From: Oscillatoria sp. FACHB-1406
GTDB lineage: Bacteria; Cyanobacteriota; Cyanobacteriia; Cyanobacteriales; Spirulinaceae
Length of the DNA: 54,274 bases
Reading direction: 5' to 3'
Assembly (NCBI RefSeq): GCF_014698145.1
Contig: NZ_JACJSM010000033.1
Span: 1-54,274 of the forward strand
Each line of letters starts with the position of its first letter. Position 1 is the first letter of the stretch. The notes beneath the pieces are model-generated. The model was not told where the DNA came from and searched no databases. It worked only from the letters and a program-made list of their open reading frames with translations. Shown one piece after another: positions 45,701 to 54,274 of this stretch. Made by a program: the position numbers and the translations under genes.

Positions 45701-46976
45701 TAGTATCGACTTTACCGTCGAACTTCAGCGCATTCAAGCCCGACACTTCCACAAATCCACCGTTAGAGGGCGCATTGCTCGCTCCCCGCGCCGTTAGCGT
45801 GCCGTAAAATTGCGTCGTATCGTTGCCCCAAACAATAACTCGTCCGCCATTCACTTTTTCTCCGCTCGCGGGAACGCTAGGAGCGATCGCATCCGCAGCA
45901 ATGACCGAATCGCGACTGACAAACGTTCGTTCTGCATTAAAAATCGTCCCTTTGCCTTGATAATCGCCCCCAATCCGGATATTGCCGCCGCCGCTACCCG
46001 AAGCATTCAAATTCGCACCGCTCAACTGGACGCGATTCCCCAAAATATTAATTTCTCCCCCTTGTTGCGCGCTTGAAGAGACATCGAGATTGCCCGATAT
46101 TGCCGTACTGCCGATCGCACTCGAAATTCTCGCGCCCGTAGCCGTTGCCTGGACTTGATTATCTGCCGTAACGCTCAATCCAGTTTCAACCCCCACTCCA
46201 GCCAACAGAGTCGGTAAATCTAGGGCGGTAAAGGGCGCAATCTGCCCTTGTACCGAGCGAGGCGGCTGAATTTCTAAGCTCAGTAAGCTTCCCGGTTGCG
46301 AGATTTTGACGATGCTGCTACCGGGAACTGCCGCAATTGTAATACGCCCGCCCGCCGCAGCCAGATTGCCGGTATTCGCAACCGTTCCAGCTAGTAGCGT
46401 TAAGTTTTGCCCGGGGGCAACATTTAAGTTACCTGCATTGACAATTGCGCCCGGTTGCGATAGATCAAAAGCAAAGTTGGAGGGATTACCGACGAGGTTG
46501 GCATAATCGTTGCTGCCAGTGGCATTAAACCAAAAATTATTGCCCCAGCCAATTCCCGTCGCCGTCGTAGCGATGAAGTCGGCGGGAAGGTTGAGACTTG
46601 CCCCGTTTCCAAAGATAATGCCAGCGGGGTTCATCAGGTAGAGGTTGGGACTGCCGCCAGTCACTTGAATTAAACCATTGATGAGGGAAGGATCGCCACC
46701 GACGACGCGCCCTAAGATATTTTGAAGCCCGGGAGTGGCGAGGAAATTAGCGACTTGTTCGGTAGAAAGACCGAATTGTTGGAAACTGTGGAAAAGATTA
46801 GCGCGATCGCCAGAAAGAGTGCCACCGTTAATATTGAAGCGATTATTTTCAACGGTGACAGTCGTGTTAGTTCCGTCGTCGGCGGCAGTAATAGATTCAG
46901 CGCCCAGGGGAGTGCTTAAACCCAAAATTCCCGCTCCAACGAGAGGTAATAATGCAGTAAGGTAGATTGCGCGCAT
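42723..46976 (-). CDS. Secreted filamentous-hemagglutinin/CHAT protease fusion protein
   Basis: 1417 residues. The signal peptide ends near A26 (STPLGAES). Residues about 27-150 form the TPS secretion domain of the two-partner (type Vb) pathway (NNRFNINGGTLSGDRANLFH, LMNPAGIIFGNGASLNLPADF). A long Gly/Asn/Ser-rich beta-helix follows to about 900, with repeats such as GGGNIIGS and ALTGT. A Pro/Thr-rich linker at about 935-972 is encoded by a G+T-rich run on the plus strand. The last ~340 residues are a CHAT caspase-like domain with the dyad H1261 (HLATHGEF) and C1304 (LILSACRTAVGD). No TpsB partner gene is in the window. The protein could be exported and act as an extracellular protease or adhesin (inference). 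Confidence 0.92.
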   Translation of the reverse strand: MRAIYLTALLPLVGAGILGLSTPLGAESITAADDGTNTTVTVENNRFNINGGTLSGDRANLFHSFQQFGLSTEQVANFLATPGLQNILGRVVGGDPSLINGLIQVTGGSPNLYLMNPAGIIFGNGASLNLPADFIATTATGIGWGNNFWFNATGSNDYANLVGNPSNFAFDLSQPGAIVNAGNLNVAPGQNLTLLAGTVANTGNLAAAGGRITIAAVPGSSIVKISQPGSLLSLEIQPPRSVQGQIAPFTALDLPTLLAGVGVETGLSVTADNQVQATATGARISSAIGSTAISGNLDVSSSAQQGGEINILGNRVQLSGANLNASGSGGGNIRIGGDYQGKGTIFNAERTFVSRDSVIAADAIAPSVPASGEKVNGGRVIVWGNDTTQFYGTLTARGASNAPSNGGFVEVSGLNALKFDGKVDTTAPNGQAGTLLLDPSSITIISGPGTFTSLSQVDDFNDPDVGANTIDAALLNAATSNIILHSTGDITFTAPVNLANSGVGLKAEAWSNLVVNQNITTNGGAIELIADANNTGGGTLNILANLDAGGGNIIGSGRGPDGGNSKYGVVVGTGTTIVTAGGGTIALTGTGGSGGQNNDGIYVGGTVRAADGAITLTGTTNSNANNSYGIRVDNGRIETTGSGAIALTGTASSTGINVQGNSVISAGGGGDLTLTGDEIDLLDSSSIRGNGTLTLQPLTPSLGITVGGNVNSNDPRLNLNASELALLQPGFSQVFIGRSDSSGAIAALGNATLNFNSPVTLRSPEAGGSIDTTQASINAPQFSAIAHGNVSSSAIATTGGPLSLNSTQAGITTGALSSGGGNVTLTAPSNIQVTSINSAGGNINITTGQFFRATGSFTAPNGVSASLSSIGNAGGGSITVNHGGQGTTPFKVGDATVNGTSAAITSGSETIAPTQSYLYTHNQGNVNIISVDGQSTPATPPTTPTPTPTPPTPSTSPTTPPTTLQPNPSGNPQIPASIATDLMSSSNTPISVSLSGGAGGGGYSEVAAADARMAKKFEDYFGMGNVARNAQDPQQKMRELEAATGVKPALIYAVFVPAQQQEGTSLLSVEGQSSEKPTDVLELILVTSSGEPFRHRVGVTRKEVMAEARRFQAAITNSGRQNYRDSAGQMYQWLLAPLEKDLKEQQIVNLVFVVDTGLRTLPLAALYDGQGFVVERYSIGLMPSLSLTDLSYRDIRERTVLAMGAQKFDSQQPLPAAAEEVKLISGDLWRGDAFLNDDFTLTNLKGARDRNPYGIIHLATHGEFRAGKPSDSYIQLSDTRLSLDQLRTLGWNDPPVELLILSACRTAVGDEEAELGFAGLAVLAGVKTAMGSLWSVSDAGTLGVMATFYEQLREVPIKAEALRQAQLAMIHGKVRIENGQLVTPKGNFPLPPELANQPINLSHPYYWSGFSTIGNPW

Positions 46977-47072
46977 GGAAAACCCTCTCGATGCAGTCTC
47001 TATTTATTAGGATGCCCTAACCGCGTTATTTCTCCTCACATATGACTCAAAATTTCATTTACACTAGAGGAC

Positions 47073-47516
47073 GAGAGAGTTAGCGAGAAGGTTGCAGGCA
47101 GGCTTTTTAAGTCAGCTTGAGGAAAGTCCGGACTCCCGAAAGACCGAGCTTGCTGGGTAACGCCCAGTGCGCGCGAGCGCGAGGAGAGTGCCACAGAAAC
47201 ATACCGCCTTTTTGACCGTTCCCACGATTCATGCAACAGTTCCCAGCCGCTTAAGCTGATAACCGATCGCTGATGACTGATAACGACTAAAAGGTAAGGG
47301 TGCAAAGGTGCGGTAAGAGCGCACCAGCAGTATCGAGAGGTGCTGGCTCGGTAAACCCCGGCTGGGAGCAAGGTCGGAGGGACAAGGGTTGGTCTTTTTC
47401 CCGTCCCGTTTTAGGCGTACCGCAACAGGTGTCTGGTGACAGACATCGCAGATAGATAACCTTCCTCCTCTTCTCGTTAAGAGGGGAACAGAATCCGGCT
47501 TACGTCTAACTCTCTT
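47073..47516 (+). ncRNA. rnpB: RNase P RNA
   Basis: The universal core GAGGAAAGTCCGGACTCCC lies near 47109-47127, and GGTAAACCCCGGCTGGGAGCAAGG follows later. The first bases GAGAGAGTTAG pair with the terminal CTAACTCTCT, closing helix P1, and the 3' region ATCCGGCTTACG is conserved. About 444 nt, normal for cyanobacteria (roughly 440). It cleaves 5' leaders of tRNA precursors. An unusual heptameric run lies at 47256-47290. It is convergent with the AI-2E family gene, ending just 2-3 nt before its stop. Confidence 0.96.
47256..47290 (+). repeat. Heptameric run inside rnpB
   Basis: CTGATAA-CCGATCG-CTGATGA-CTGATAA-CGACTAA, five units in exact 7-bp register in the variable P12 area of the RNA. 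Confidence 0.7.
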
Positions 47517-47518
47517 CT

Positions 47519-48748
47519 CTAACTTGGATCGGGCGAAGCTTGCCCGATCGCTTTTTCGGCGCTGTGAGGACGTTCTTCTGGCTCGTCGGCAGCGATGAGA
47601 ACGGTTTCGGTTTCCTCAAGGCTGGGGAGATGTTCTTGTTCTGTTTTTCTGACGGCCCGAATCGCGTTTAATGCCTCCTTAATTAAAACAGCGGTGGGAA
47701 CGGCAACGACTACGCCTAAGAAGCCCCCCACGCGCGCTCCGGTGAGGATAGCAACGAAGACCCAAAAGGGATTTAACCCCGTCACGCGCCCCAAAATGCG
47801 GGGTGCAATCCAATTTTCAACGATTTGTTGGACGATGACGGCAACGGAAAGGACTTGTAGGGCTAAACCGATATCGCGCAGGGCGACGAGGGAGGTTACG
47901 AGTAAAATCCCGACCGAACCGCCAAAGGGAACCAGTGCCATTAAGCCGATGGTTAACCCGAATAACAATCCGAAGGGGACTTTGAAGAGGAGAAAGCTAG
48001 AAGTTAAGCCGATCGCCAGAAAGGTCGCATTAATAATTTGCCCGATAAAATAATTTTGGAAACTCAGGCGCAAAGTTTCTGAAAAGGGCTGTTGAATGCG
48101 TTTGGGGAGCCATTGAACGATACCATCCCAAACTTCTTCGCTGTGCTGGAGGAGATAAAAGGTTAAAACCACCGTTAACAGAACATCCAGCAGGCGCACA
48201 ACCGTGAGAACGGTAAAGTTAAGCGCTAAGTTGAGGGTTTGTCCGGCTAAGGTTTGTAGGTCGTCCTTTAAACGGGTGTTCATTTGCTCGATCAAGCCGT
48301 CGAGACTGATGGGCCAACCCATGATATCGACGCGATCGTTCAGCATCATTAATTGACGCTGCCCGGAGTCCAGCCATTCCGGGAGGCGCGCCACCAGTTG
48401 TTGCGCTTGGGTAAAGACAAGAGGGACTAAGGTTACGCCCAACCCAACCAAGATCAGGAGCGCGACCAAGAAAACTACAAGGGCAGCTTGCCCGCGTCGC
48501 AACCCGTGCTGCGCCAGCCAACTGGTGGGATAGTTGAGGAAAAAGGCAAAAAGTGCCGCGACTAAAAGGACGACAAAAAGCGATTGAAAATAAACGAAAA
48601 TCGTTGCCAAAGCCCAGGCGTTCAAAACGATGAGGGGAGCCGCTAGGGCGATCGCAACTAAGCGCGCTACGGGTGTTAATACTTCCCACCAGCGCAAAAG
48701 CCGACTTTTAGGTAAAGAGGATCGGGGATTCACCATGAAATGAGCCAA
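47519..48748 (-). CDS. AI-2E family transporter (PerM-like)
   Basis: 409 residues with about seven membrane segments. The family signature runs from FFLNYPTSWLAQHG through a soluble loop (LPEWLDSGQRQLMMLNDRVD) to FYLLQHSEEVWDGIVQWLP and GSVGILLVTSLVAL. The WIAPRILGRVTGLNPFWVFVA segment near the end is conserved. Such proteins are annotated as autoinducer-2 exporters or Na+/H+ antiporters; no substrate can be shown. The last 35 residues are a soluble acidic tail. ATG 48748 or the ATG four codons later. Confidence 0.88.
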   Translation of the reverse strand: MAHFMVNPRSSLPKSRLLRWWEVLTPVARLVAIALAAPLIVLNAWALATIFVYFQSLFVVLLVAALFAFFLNYPTSWLAQHGLRRGQAALVVFLVALLILVGLGVTLVPLVFTQAQQLVARLPEWLDSGQRQLMMLNDRVDIMGWPISLDGLIEQMNTRLKDDLQTLAGQTLNLALNFTVLTVVRLLDVLLTVVLTFYLLQHSEEVWDGIVQWLPKRIQQPFSETLRLSFQNYFIGQIINATFLAIGLTSSFLLFKVPFGLLFGLTIGLMALVPFGGSVGILLVTSLVALRDIGLALQVLSVAVIVQQIVENWIAPRILGRVTGLNPFWVFVAILTGARVGGFLGVVVAVPTAVLIKEALNAIRAVRKTEQEHLPSLEETETVLIAADEPEERPHSAEKAIGQASPDPS

Positions 48749-48887
48749 GCATTGAGCTACTGCTATAGCTCCATTATTCTAGAGGATTGCCTTTTTGCAA
48801 TCCTCTGTCATTGGGATGGAGGTTTCTCAAAAAAATCGAGCTTCTCTCGAGGAGAAACTCGATCGCGCGTCGGATAACCGACTGATT

Positions 48888-49877
48888 CTAGAAATCCATT
48901 TCCGCCGCTTGGACTCGTTCGATTTGTCTCTTCTTGAGGACTAAGAAAGCTTGAGCAAAGGCAATCGCTGCGAAGAACAGCAGCAACCACTTAATGCGGG
49001 CGGGGTCCTGGAGAACGATTTCTGCATCTTCTTGACCGAAGCCTCCCACATTGGGGTTCGTGGTTAGGGGCTGTCCGGCGTTGACGGTATCGCCTTCAGA
49101 AACGATAAGTTCGGGTCCAGCTTGAACCGTGGCAACGGTCGTACTGCCATCTTCGGCGGTAATGGTGACTTCGTAGCCGCCTGCTTCGACCGGAGCGATT
49201 TTGCTAATCGTTCCAGCTTTAGTGGCGTTAACTGCATTATTATTGCTGGGATCCCCGGTCGGATAAATTTGACCGCGACCTCGGTTTGCACCTAAGTAAA
49301 TGGGATACTTCCCGAAGCGGATATTTTTATCGGTTTTCGGGTTCGGGGAGAGAACGGGGAAAGTAATTTCTTGGTACTGTTCGCCCGGTAGCGGACCGAC
49401 AATGACCCAATTTTCTTTGTCGGGTCGATAGGGTTGGAAGAAAACGCTACCGACTTTCTCTTGCATTTCTTCTGAGAGACGCTCGGGAGGCGCAATTTTA
49501 AAGCCATCCGGCAGCATTAATACTGCACCAACGTTCAGTCCGCCTTTAGAACCGTCGCCGAGAACTTGCTGGCTGTTGAGGTCGTAGGGAATTTTAACAA
49601 CGGCTTCAAATACGCTGTCGGGCTTGACGGCGAGGGGCAGTTCGACTTCAGCGGGCTTTTGGGCGAGGTGGCAGTTCGCGCAAACAAGCCGGCCCGTGGC
49701 TTCGCGCGGGGTTTCGGGGGCGGTTTGTTGCGCCCAGAAGGGGTAGGCAGCGGCCGACTGAGGCGCTACTAGATCTCCGCTCAAGAATAAGGCTACGGTC
49801 GCGATCGCGAGAATAGCACTTCTGACGACGATCTGCTTGCCCGTCTGCCAAAGGAATTGTATCGAAGGTGTTCTCAT
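48888..49877 (-). CDS. petA: Apocytochrome f of the cytochrome b6f complex
   Basis: 329 residues. A transit/signal segment ends at AAA before Y45, the mature N-terminus whose amino group is the axial heme ligand (YPFWAQQ). The heme c motif is C66-A-N-C69-H70. The large domain includes [15 protein letters not shown], the small domain VTITAEDG, and a membrane anchor sits at the end ([20 protein letters not shown]). Cytochrome f passes electrons from the Rieske protein to plastocyanin or cytochrome c6 in the thylakoid lumen. It is co-transcribed after petC, 35 nt away. Confidence 0.98.
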   Translation of the reverse strand: MRTPSIQFLWQTGKQIVVRSAILAIATVALFLSGDLVAPQSAAAYPFWAQQTAPETPREATGRLVCANCHLAQKPAEVELPLAVKPDSVFEAVVKIPYDLNSQQVLGDGSKGGLNVGAVLMLPDGFKIAPPERLSEEMQEKVGSVFFQPYRPDKENWVIVGPLPGEQYQEITFPVLSPNPKTDKNIRFGKYPIYLGANRGRGQIYPTGDPSNNNAVNATKAGTISKIAPVEAGGYEVTITAEDGSTTVATVQAGPELIVSEGDTVNAGQPLTTNPNVGGFGQEDAEIVLQDPARIKWLLLFFAAIAFAQAFLVLKKRQIERVQAAEMDF

Positions 49878-49912
49878 CTGTTAAATCCAAAATCTAAAAG
49901 CCAAAATTGATT

Positions 49913-50452
49913 TTACGCCCACCAAGGATTCTCGCCGGTGCGGAAGTCGGTTTCAGTCCACTCGGAGAACACGAGCTTATCGTCAGTGACGTTAGCATGA
50001 GCGAGGGCCAAAGAAAGGGGTGCGGGGCCGCGCACGACTTTTCCTTCAGCGTTGTACTGAGAACCGTGACAGGGACACATGAATTTGTTTTCGCTGGCAT
50101 TCCAAGGCACGACGCAGCCTAAGTGCGTGCAGACGGCGTTAATCCCGTAATTAGCGATTTCTTTGCTGTCGGTGACGACGATATAAGTTGCATCGCCTTT
50201 TAAGCCTTGAGCGAGGACGCGATCGCCTGCATTATGGCTGCTGAGAAATTCGCTGACAACAACATCATTGCCCAGCTTATCTTTGGCTGTTACGCCGCCA
50301 CCCGATCCACCGCTCGAAGGAGGAACGAAGTATTTAACAACGGGGTACAATGCCCCCAACGCTGTGGCGGTCATCGTACCGAAAGTGAGCAGGTTCATGA
50401 ACTGCCGTCGCCCCATTCCTGGGACATCTGAAGGTAGGGAACTTTGAGTCAT
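49913..50452 (-). CDS. petC: Rieske iron-sulfur protein of the cytochrome b6f complex
   Basis: 179 residues. The N-terminus has [19 protein letters not shown], a Tat-like twin-Arg signal anchor. A GSGGG hinge follows. The [2Fe-2S] ligands are C108-x-H110 with C113 and C126-x-C128-H129 ([14 protein letters not shown]). It transfers electrons from plastoquinol to cytochrome f. First gene of the petCA operon; the promoter should lie in the 570-bp region upstream. Confidence 0.98.
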   Translation of the reverse strand: MTQSSLPSDVPGMGRRQFMNLLTFGTMTATALGALYPVVKYFVPPSSGGSGGGVTAKDKLGNDVVVSEFLSSHNAGDRVLAQGLKGDATYIVVTDSKEIANYGINAVCTHLGCVVPWNASENKFMCPCHGSQYNAEGKVVRGPAPLSLALAHANVTDDKLVFSEWTETDFRTGENPWWA

Positions 50453-51028
50453 GGGTCAATCGTCAAATGAATAGTTTCCTGACACTTCCCGCGCCTCTAA
50501 AAGACTCGGAAATTCCTGGTTCGGCGACCGACCCAAACGATTACCTATCCTTGCGGCAGTCCTTAAACCCAATCTTCGCCGTTCGGACTTAGCACATCGC
50601 TAAGCCGCAGCCAGTATCGAGCTTAATTTAGGCAACCCCAGAGGGTCAGTCTCCCCAAGCTTTTCGGGTTGATGGGGATTAGACTTCCTTTCTTCCCGCC
50701 GTTTCCGCCTGTCTCGCGGTACGGTGTTGTCGCTAACATTTTGTTTTTTAAGTTTGCGAGTTGGCAGATTCGATAAGAATCTTGATGGCGTTGAAGAGGT
50801 TTTTTTATACCTCTAGGCGATCGCTCCTTTCAAGTCGATCCAGCGTGAAATTCACATCGGATATCGCGCCAAGAGCGGTTTTTCAGCCTGTACCTTCTGT
50901 TGTATTCTACACGATATGCCTAACCTTTTAACTTAACTTTTAAGGGGGCTTTCGATGAAATGGTTGAGGAATTCCAGCCGGAGGTCTAGAGTATAGGTGC
51001 GTTAAACAGTCAAACTCAGGTATAGATC
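50453..51028. promoter_or_regulatory. Divergent control region between petCA and the outer-membrane protein gene
   Basis: 576 bp without a gene. A hairpin AGAGGTtttttttatACCTCT lies near 50797-50815. Neither a clear promoter nor a known small RNA was recognised. The petCA promoter must lie in this interval. Confidence 0.4.
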
Positions 51029-52099
51029 GTGAAAAAAGCACCAAATGCGCTCGAAGTTATCGCTTTAACAGCCTTGACTTTCGCTGTTGCGAGTACCGCC
51101 CGAGCCGAAGAAACCAAAGATATCAGCCCCAACTTTGACGCTGAAACCGTCCCCATTGCTGCCCTCAATCCTTCAGCAATGCCCGCCCTGCGAGATACCC
51201 CAGATACCGAAGATAGGCTGCAAGAATTCGATCGCATCACCGCCCTCGATCCTTCGGCTTCCGAAACCGCCCTAGAGTCGCCCTCCCTCGCCCCCGAAAC
51301 CGAATCATTCCCCACCGCACCGAAAACGCTCGCTGCTTCTACCCCCGAAATCGAATCATTCCCCACCGCGCCGAAAACGCTAGCTGCTTCTACCCCACCG
51401 ACAGAACTCCCTCGTACCGCGCCCAGAAACCAAGTCGCCCAAAGAAGAAACCCCAACCCAAGTAACTTACCCGCAGGCATCTACGGCGCGCTGAGTGGCG
51501 ATTTGCGCCTGTTGAGAGAAGCTCAACTCCAAGGATTAGCCGTATCGGGAATCGGAACAATCGGTACGGGAAGCACCGACTTTTTCGCGGGTTTTGGGAT
51601 TAATGCCGCAGTCGGTTATAAATCACTCCAAAACAATTTGAGAGTTGAAGCCCAATTAGCTTACGGTCAAAACGAGATTGGCGTTGTCGAACTTCCCGCG
51701 ATCGCTTCTCGTTCCATTTCCACAACAACAGTTAACGGCAAGGGCAGTATTTCTACCTTTACTGGATTCCTCAACGGCTACTACGATCTCAACACCGGCT
51801 CGAATTGGCAGCCCTATATCGGCGGCGGAATTGGGCTAACGCGACTGGCCAGTAACGGTATTAGCGCCACCTATCCCGGAACCGATTTAACCACCAGCGT
51901 GGACGATGCGAGATGGGGTTTTGCCTATCAAATTATGGCGGGAACGGCCTATTATCTCAGTCCTCAAACCGCCGTAACCTTGGGCTATCGCTACTTCGAT
52001 CCCCTAGGCGGCAATACCTTCGACACGCCGTTAGGAGAAGTGCGCTTGAAAGATGGCGGCGCGCATAACTTTGAGTTTGGCGTGCGCCACTTCTTTTAA
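51029..52099 (+). CDS. Outer-membrane beta-barrel protein with internal duplication
   Basis: 356 residues from GTG 51029. Signal peptide (ALEVIALTALTFAVASTARA). A Pro/Glu/Thr-rich linker of about 120 residues follows, containing a tandem 17-residue duplication (ESFPTAPKTLAAST twice, DNA period 51 bp). The C-terminal ~210 residues form an 8-stranded barrel-like domain with strands such as TDFFAGFGINAAVGYKSL and WQPYIGGGIGLTRLASNG. It ends in HNFEFGVRHFF with the terminal Phe needed by the outer-membrane assembly machinery. Role unknown, probably structural or pore-forming. Confidence 0.8.
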   Translation: MKKAPNALEVIALTALTFAVASTARAEETKDISPNFDAETVPIAALNPSAMPALRDTPDTEDRLQEFDRITALDPSASETALESPSLAPETESFPTAPKTLAASTPEIESFPTAPKTLAASTPPTELPRTAPRNQVAQRRNPNPSNLPAGIYGALSGDLRLLREAQLQGLAVSGIGTIGTGSTDFFAGFGINAAVGYKSLQNNLRVEAQLAYGQNEIGVVELPAIASRSISTTTVNGKGSISTFTGFLNGYYDLNTGSNWQPYIGGGIGLTRLASNGISATYPGTDLTTSVDDARWGFAYQIMAGTAYYLSPQTAVTLGYRYFDPLGGNTFDTPLGEVRLKDGGAHNFEFGVRHFF

Positions 52100-52123
52100 A
52101 GCGCGTTACCTTGCGATCGCGTT

Positions 52124-52152
52124 GGTTGGGTTCTACTACTCTCTACCCAACC
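52124..52152 (+). terminator. Inverted repeat after the outer-membrane protein gene
   Basis: GGTTGGGT (52124-52131) pairs with ACCCAACC (52145-52152) around a 13-nt loop; no strong T-tract. Confidence 0.5.
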
Positions 52153-52347
52153 CATCGTTGAATAAAGGTTAACATTCGTTGCATTTCAAAAATATTTGTG
52201 AGGCAGTCGCTCCATCTCCAATCCCTCAATCTCTCACAGAGCAAGGGTTTCGCACCACAATTGGGTTGCGGAACCCTTTCGAGCCGCGCCCTAAAACATT
52301 TGAGACAATGCTTAAACGCTTAACACCGGCTGGAGGCTATCTCGGTT

Positions 52348-53874
52348 ATGAAATTGGCTTATTGGATGTATGCAGGCCCCGCTCACATCGGCACGCTTCG
52401 CATTGCTAGCTCCTTCAAAAACGTTCATGCCATTATGCACGCGCCCCTCGGCGATGACTATTTCAACGTCATGCGCTCCATGCTCGAACGGGAACGAAAC
52501 TTTACTCCCGTGACAGCTAGTATCGTCGATCGCAATGTCCTCGCGCGCGGTTCTCAAGAAAAAGTCGTCGATAATATCACCCGCAAAGATAAGGAAGAAA
52601 CGCCCGATTTAATCGTGCTTACGCCGACTTGTACGTCAAGTATTCTACAAGAAGATTTACAAAACTTTGTCGATCGCGCCCAAATGGATTGTCAGGGCGA
52701 CGTTCTCCTGGCTGATGTCAATCACTACCGCGTCAACGAACTGCAAGCTGCCGATCGCACCCTCCAACAAATCGTCGAATACTACATCGCCAAAGCTCGT
52801 AAAAAAGGCGAACTTCCTGAAGGCAAAACCGAAAAACCTTCGGTTAACATCATCGGTATTTCAACCCTCGGTTTCCACAACCAACACGATTCTACCGAAC
52901 TGAAACGGTTGATGGCAGACTTAGGCATTGAAGTCAACGCCGTTATTCCCGATGGCGCTACCGTTGAAGAATTAAAAAATCTACCCCGTGCCTGGTTTAA
53001 CCTCATTCCCTACCGCGAATTAGGGCGCATGACAGCGCAATATCTCGAAAAAGAATTCGGAACGCCTTCGGTAGAAATTACGCCGATGGGAGTCGTTGAA
53101 ACGGCACGCTGTATTCGTCAGATTCAACAAGTTCTCAACGCGCAAGGGGCAAACGTTGACTACGAAGATTTTATCAACGAACAAACCCTTTATGTTTCCC
53201 AAGCGGCGTGGTTTTCGCGATCGATTGACTGCCAAAACTTAACGGGTAAAAAAGCCGTTGTCTTTGGCGACAATACCCATGCTGCGGCGATGACCAAAAT
53301 TTTAGCGCGGGAGATGGGAATTCACGTTGTTATGGCGGGGACATACTGTAAGTATGATGCTGAATGGTTCCGCAATGAGGTGAGCGAATATTGCGATGAA
53401 GTGTTAATTAGCGAGGATAATGGAGAGATTGGCGACGCGATCGCGCGCATCGAACCGGCTGCCATTTTTGGGACTCAAATGGAACGTCACGTTGGCAAAC
53501 GTTTAGATATTCCCTGCGGCGTAATTGCCTCGCCCATCCACATCCAAAACTTCCCCATCGGTTATAAGCCTTTCTGCGGCTACGAAGGCACAAATCAAAT
53601 CGCCGATTTGGTCTACAATTCCTTTACCTTGGGGATGGAAGATCACCTGTTGGAAATCTTCGGCGGACACGATACCAAAGAAGTGATTACCAAGGGAATT
53701 TCGGCAGATTCCGATCTCGGTTGGACGAAAGAAGCGCAAGTAGAACTGAATAAAGTTCCCGGTTTCGTGCGCGGAAAAGTGAAGCGGAACACCGAGAAGT
53801 TTGCGCGCGATCGCGGTTTGAGCGAGATTACCCTCGAGGTGATGTACGCTGCTAAAGAAGCCGTAGGCGCGTAA
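52348..53874 (+). CDS. chlB: Light-independent protochlorophyllide reductase subunit B
   Basis: 508 residues. It starts [20 protein letters not shown] with the nitrogenase-like fold. [14 protein letters not shown] carries one of the cysteines that help hold the [4Fe-4S] cluster of the BchN/ChlN-ChlB interface. The C-terminal region has [20 protein letters not shown] and a tail ([17 protein letters not shown], then [15 protein letters not shown]). With ChlN and ChlL it reduces protochlorophyllide to chlorophyllide in the dark. GGAGG lies upstream of the ATG. ChlL and ChlN genes are not in the window. Confidence 0.98.
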   Translation: MKLAYWMYAGPAHIGTLRIASSFKNVHAIMHAPLGDDYFNVMRSMLERERNFTPVTASIVDRNVLARGSQEKVVDNITRKDKEETPDLIVLTPTCTSSILQEDLQNFVDRAQMDCQGDVLLADVNHYRVNELQAADRTLQQIVEYYIAKARKKGELPEGKTEKPSVNIIGISTLGFHNQHDSTELKRLMADLGIEVNAVIPDGATVEELKNLPRAWFNLIPYRELGRMTAQYLEKEFGTPSVEITPMGVVETARCIRQIQQVLNAQGANVDYEDFINEQTLYVSQAAWFSRSIDCQNLTGKKAVVFGDNTHAAAMTKILAREMGIHVVMAGTYCKYDAEWFRNEVSEYCDEVLISEDNGEIGDAIARIEPAAIFGTQMERHVGKRLDIPCGVIASPIHIQNFPIGYKPFCGYEGTNQIADLVYNSFTLGMEDHLLEIFGGHDTKEVITKGISADSDLGWTKEAQVELNKVPGFVRGKVKRNTEKFARDRGLSEITLEVMYAAKEAVGA

Positions 53875-53878
53875 TGTT

Positions 53879-53906
53879 GTAGGGACGTTGCATACAACGT
53901 CCCTAC
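53879..53906. repeat. GTAGGGACGTTG...CAACGTCCCTAC palindrome
   Basis: 12-bp arms around CATA, five bases after the chlB stop. Same family as 38613 and 54061. Confidence 0.88.
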
Positions 53907-54274
53907 CCCTTGTATTTGTTATTCAGTTAACGCTTTTGGGTAGGGTGTGTTAGGCACGAGCTAAATTTTGGAGAAAAAGAGATTGATATTTTTGGCGCGC
54001 CGTAACGCACCATTTTAAGCTACGAAAACGCTTGGGTAGGCTACGTTACACGAAATATTTGTAGAGACGTTGTATATAACGTCTCTACAGATCGGTGTCA
54101 CGGCAGTAGGCTACGTTATACCAATTCTCAGTTACGATGCACTAAATTTTTTGTCGTAGGGGCATAACAATGTTCATTGGTGTCAACTTAAGAATTTCTG
54201 GTAGGATGCGCGCCGCGAAGCGGATCCCTGCGGGATCGCGCCGACCTGCCCGAGTTAACTCAAGACCCGATGAG
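53907..54274. other. Repeat-rich gene-free tail
   Basis: Contains a dispersed inverted repeat (GTAGGGTGTGTTA near 53940, with TAACGCACCATT near 54002-54015), a palindrome GTAGAGACGTTGTATATAACGTCTCTAC at 54061-54088, and near 54206-54250 the inverted repeat CGCGAAGCGGATCCCTGCGG. No ORF recognised. Confidence 0.7.

Noticed and set aside
47036-47371. 111-residue frame on the minus strand
   Set aside because: Entirely antisense to rnpB.
52179-52409. 76-residue frame before chlB
   Set aside because: Overlaps the chlB start in another frame and has no ribosome site; shadow of chlB.

Overview
This is a cyanobacterial chromosome segment. It carries phycobilisome linker cpcG, cytochrome b6f genes petC-petA, dark-operative protochlorophyllide reductase chlB, and a very high density of the HIP1 octamer GCGATCGC. 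I cannot name the species. The window reads as stable core chromosome whose intergenic space is heavily colonised by short repeats. No CRISPR array, rRNA or tRNA was found.

Layout. 1-1300: a decayed IS630 transposase and a HigB/HigA toxin-antitoxin pair. 1400-7600: Ada alkylation repair protein, an ABC-2 type permease, a methyltransferase-like protein, a PIN/TRAM membrane protein and a HemW-like radical SAM protein. 7850-10420: cpcG, then a stand-alone TnpB element with a recognisable omega-RNA end that abuts the 3' remnant of a Uma2 nuclease gene. 10500-17400: a methyltransferase, alanine dehydrogenase, and divergent dacB and class A penicillin-binding protein genes. 17500-20150: a NarL-type two-component pair divergent from a Spy/CpxP-like periplasmic protein. 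20500-24900: a GT2 plus STELLO-like glycosyltransferase pair, prepilin peptidase, a J-domain protein and a DUF3143 protein. 25000-30800: a GAF/PAS protein, alanine racemase, an acyltransferase, an SRAP DNA-crosslink protein and a GlsB-like stress protein. 30900-38900: an S9 peptidase, YbjN, EamA, Uma2 and RecQ proteins, a DUF427 protein and a 56-residue membrane protein. 39000-47000: a secreted protein, glutathione-dependent formaldehyde dehydrogenase, Uma2, DUF1995, and a 1417-residue secreted hemagglutinin-CHAT protease fusion. 47070-54274: rnpB (RNase P RNA), an AI-2E family protein, petCA, an outer-membrane barrel, chlB and a repeat-rich tail.

Working together: petC-petA form a transcription unit for the b6f complex. 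dacB and the class A PBP share a divergent control region for peptidoglycan work. The histidine kinase and response regulator overlap by 4 nt and probably govern an envelope response. The two glycosyltransferases form a tight operon.

The most unusual signal is not a gene. Heptanucleotide arrays of the type AATTGAT/AATGGAT/AATTCGT occur at about a dozen intergenic sites. In at least six cases the array begins exactly at the TAA stop codon of the upstream gene. One array has a higher-order 33/40-bp period and encodes the last residues of alanine racemase, and a similar heptameric run lies inside rnpB. Other repeat families are MITE-like elements bounded by TATAGC...GCTATA and palindromes built on GACGTTRTAYAACGTC.
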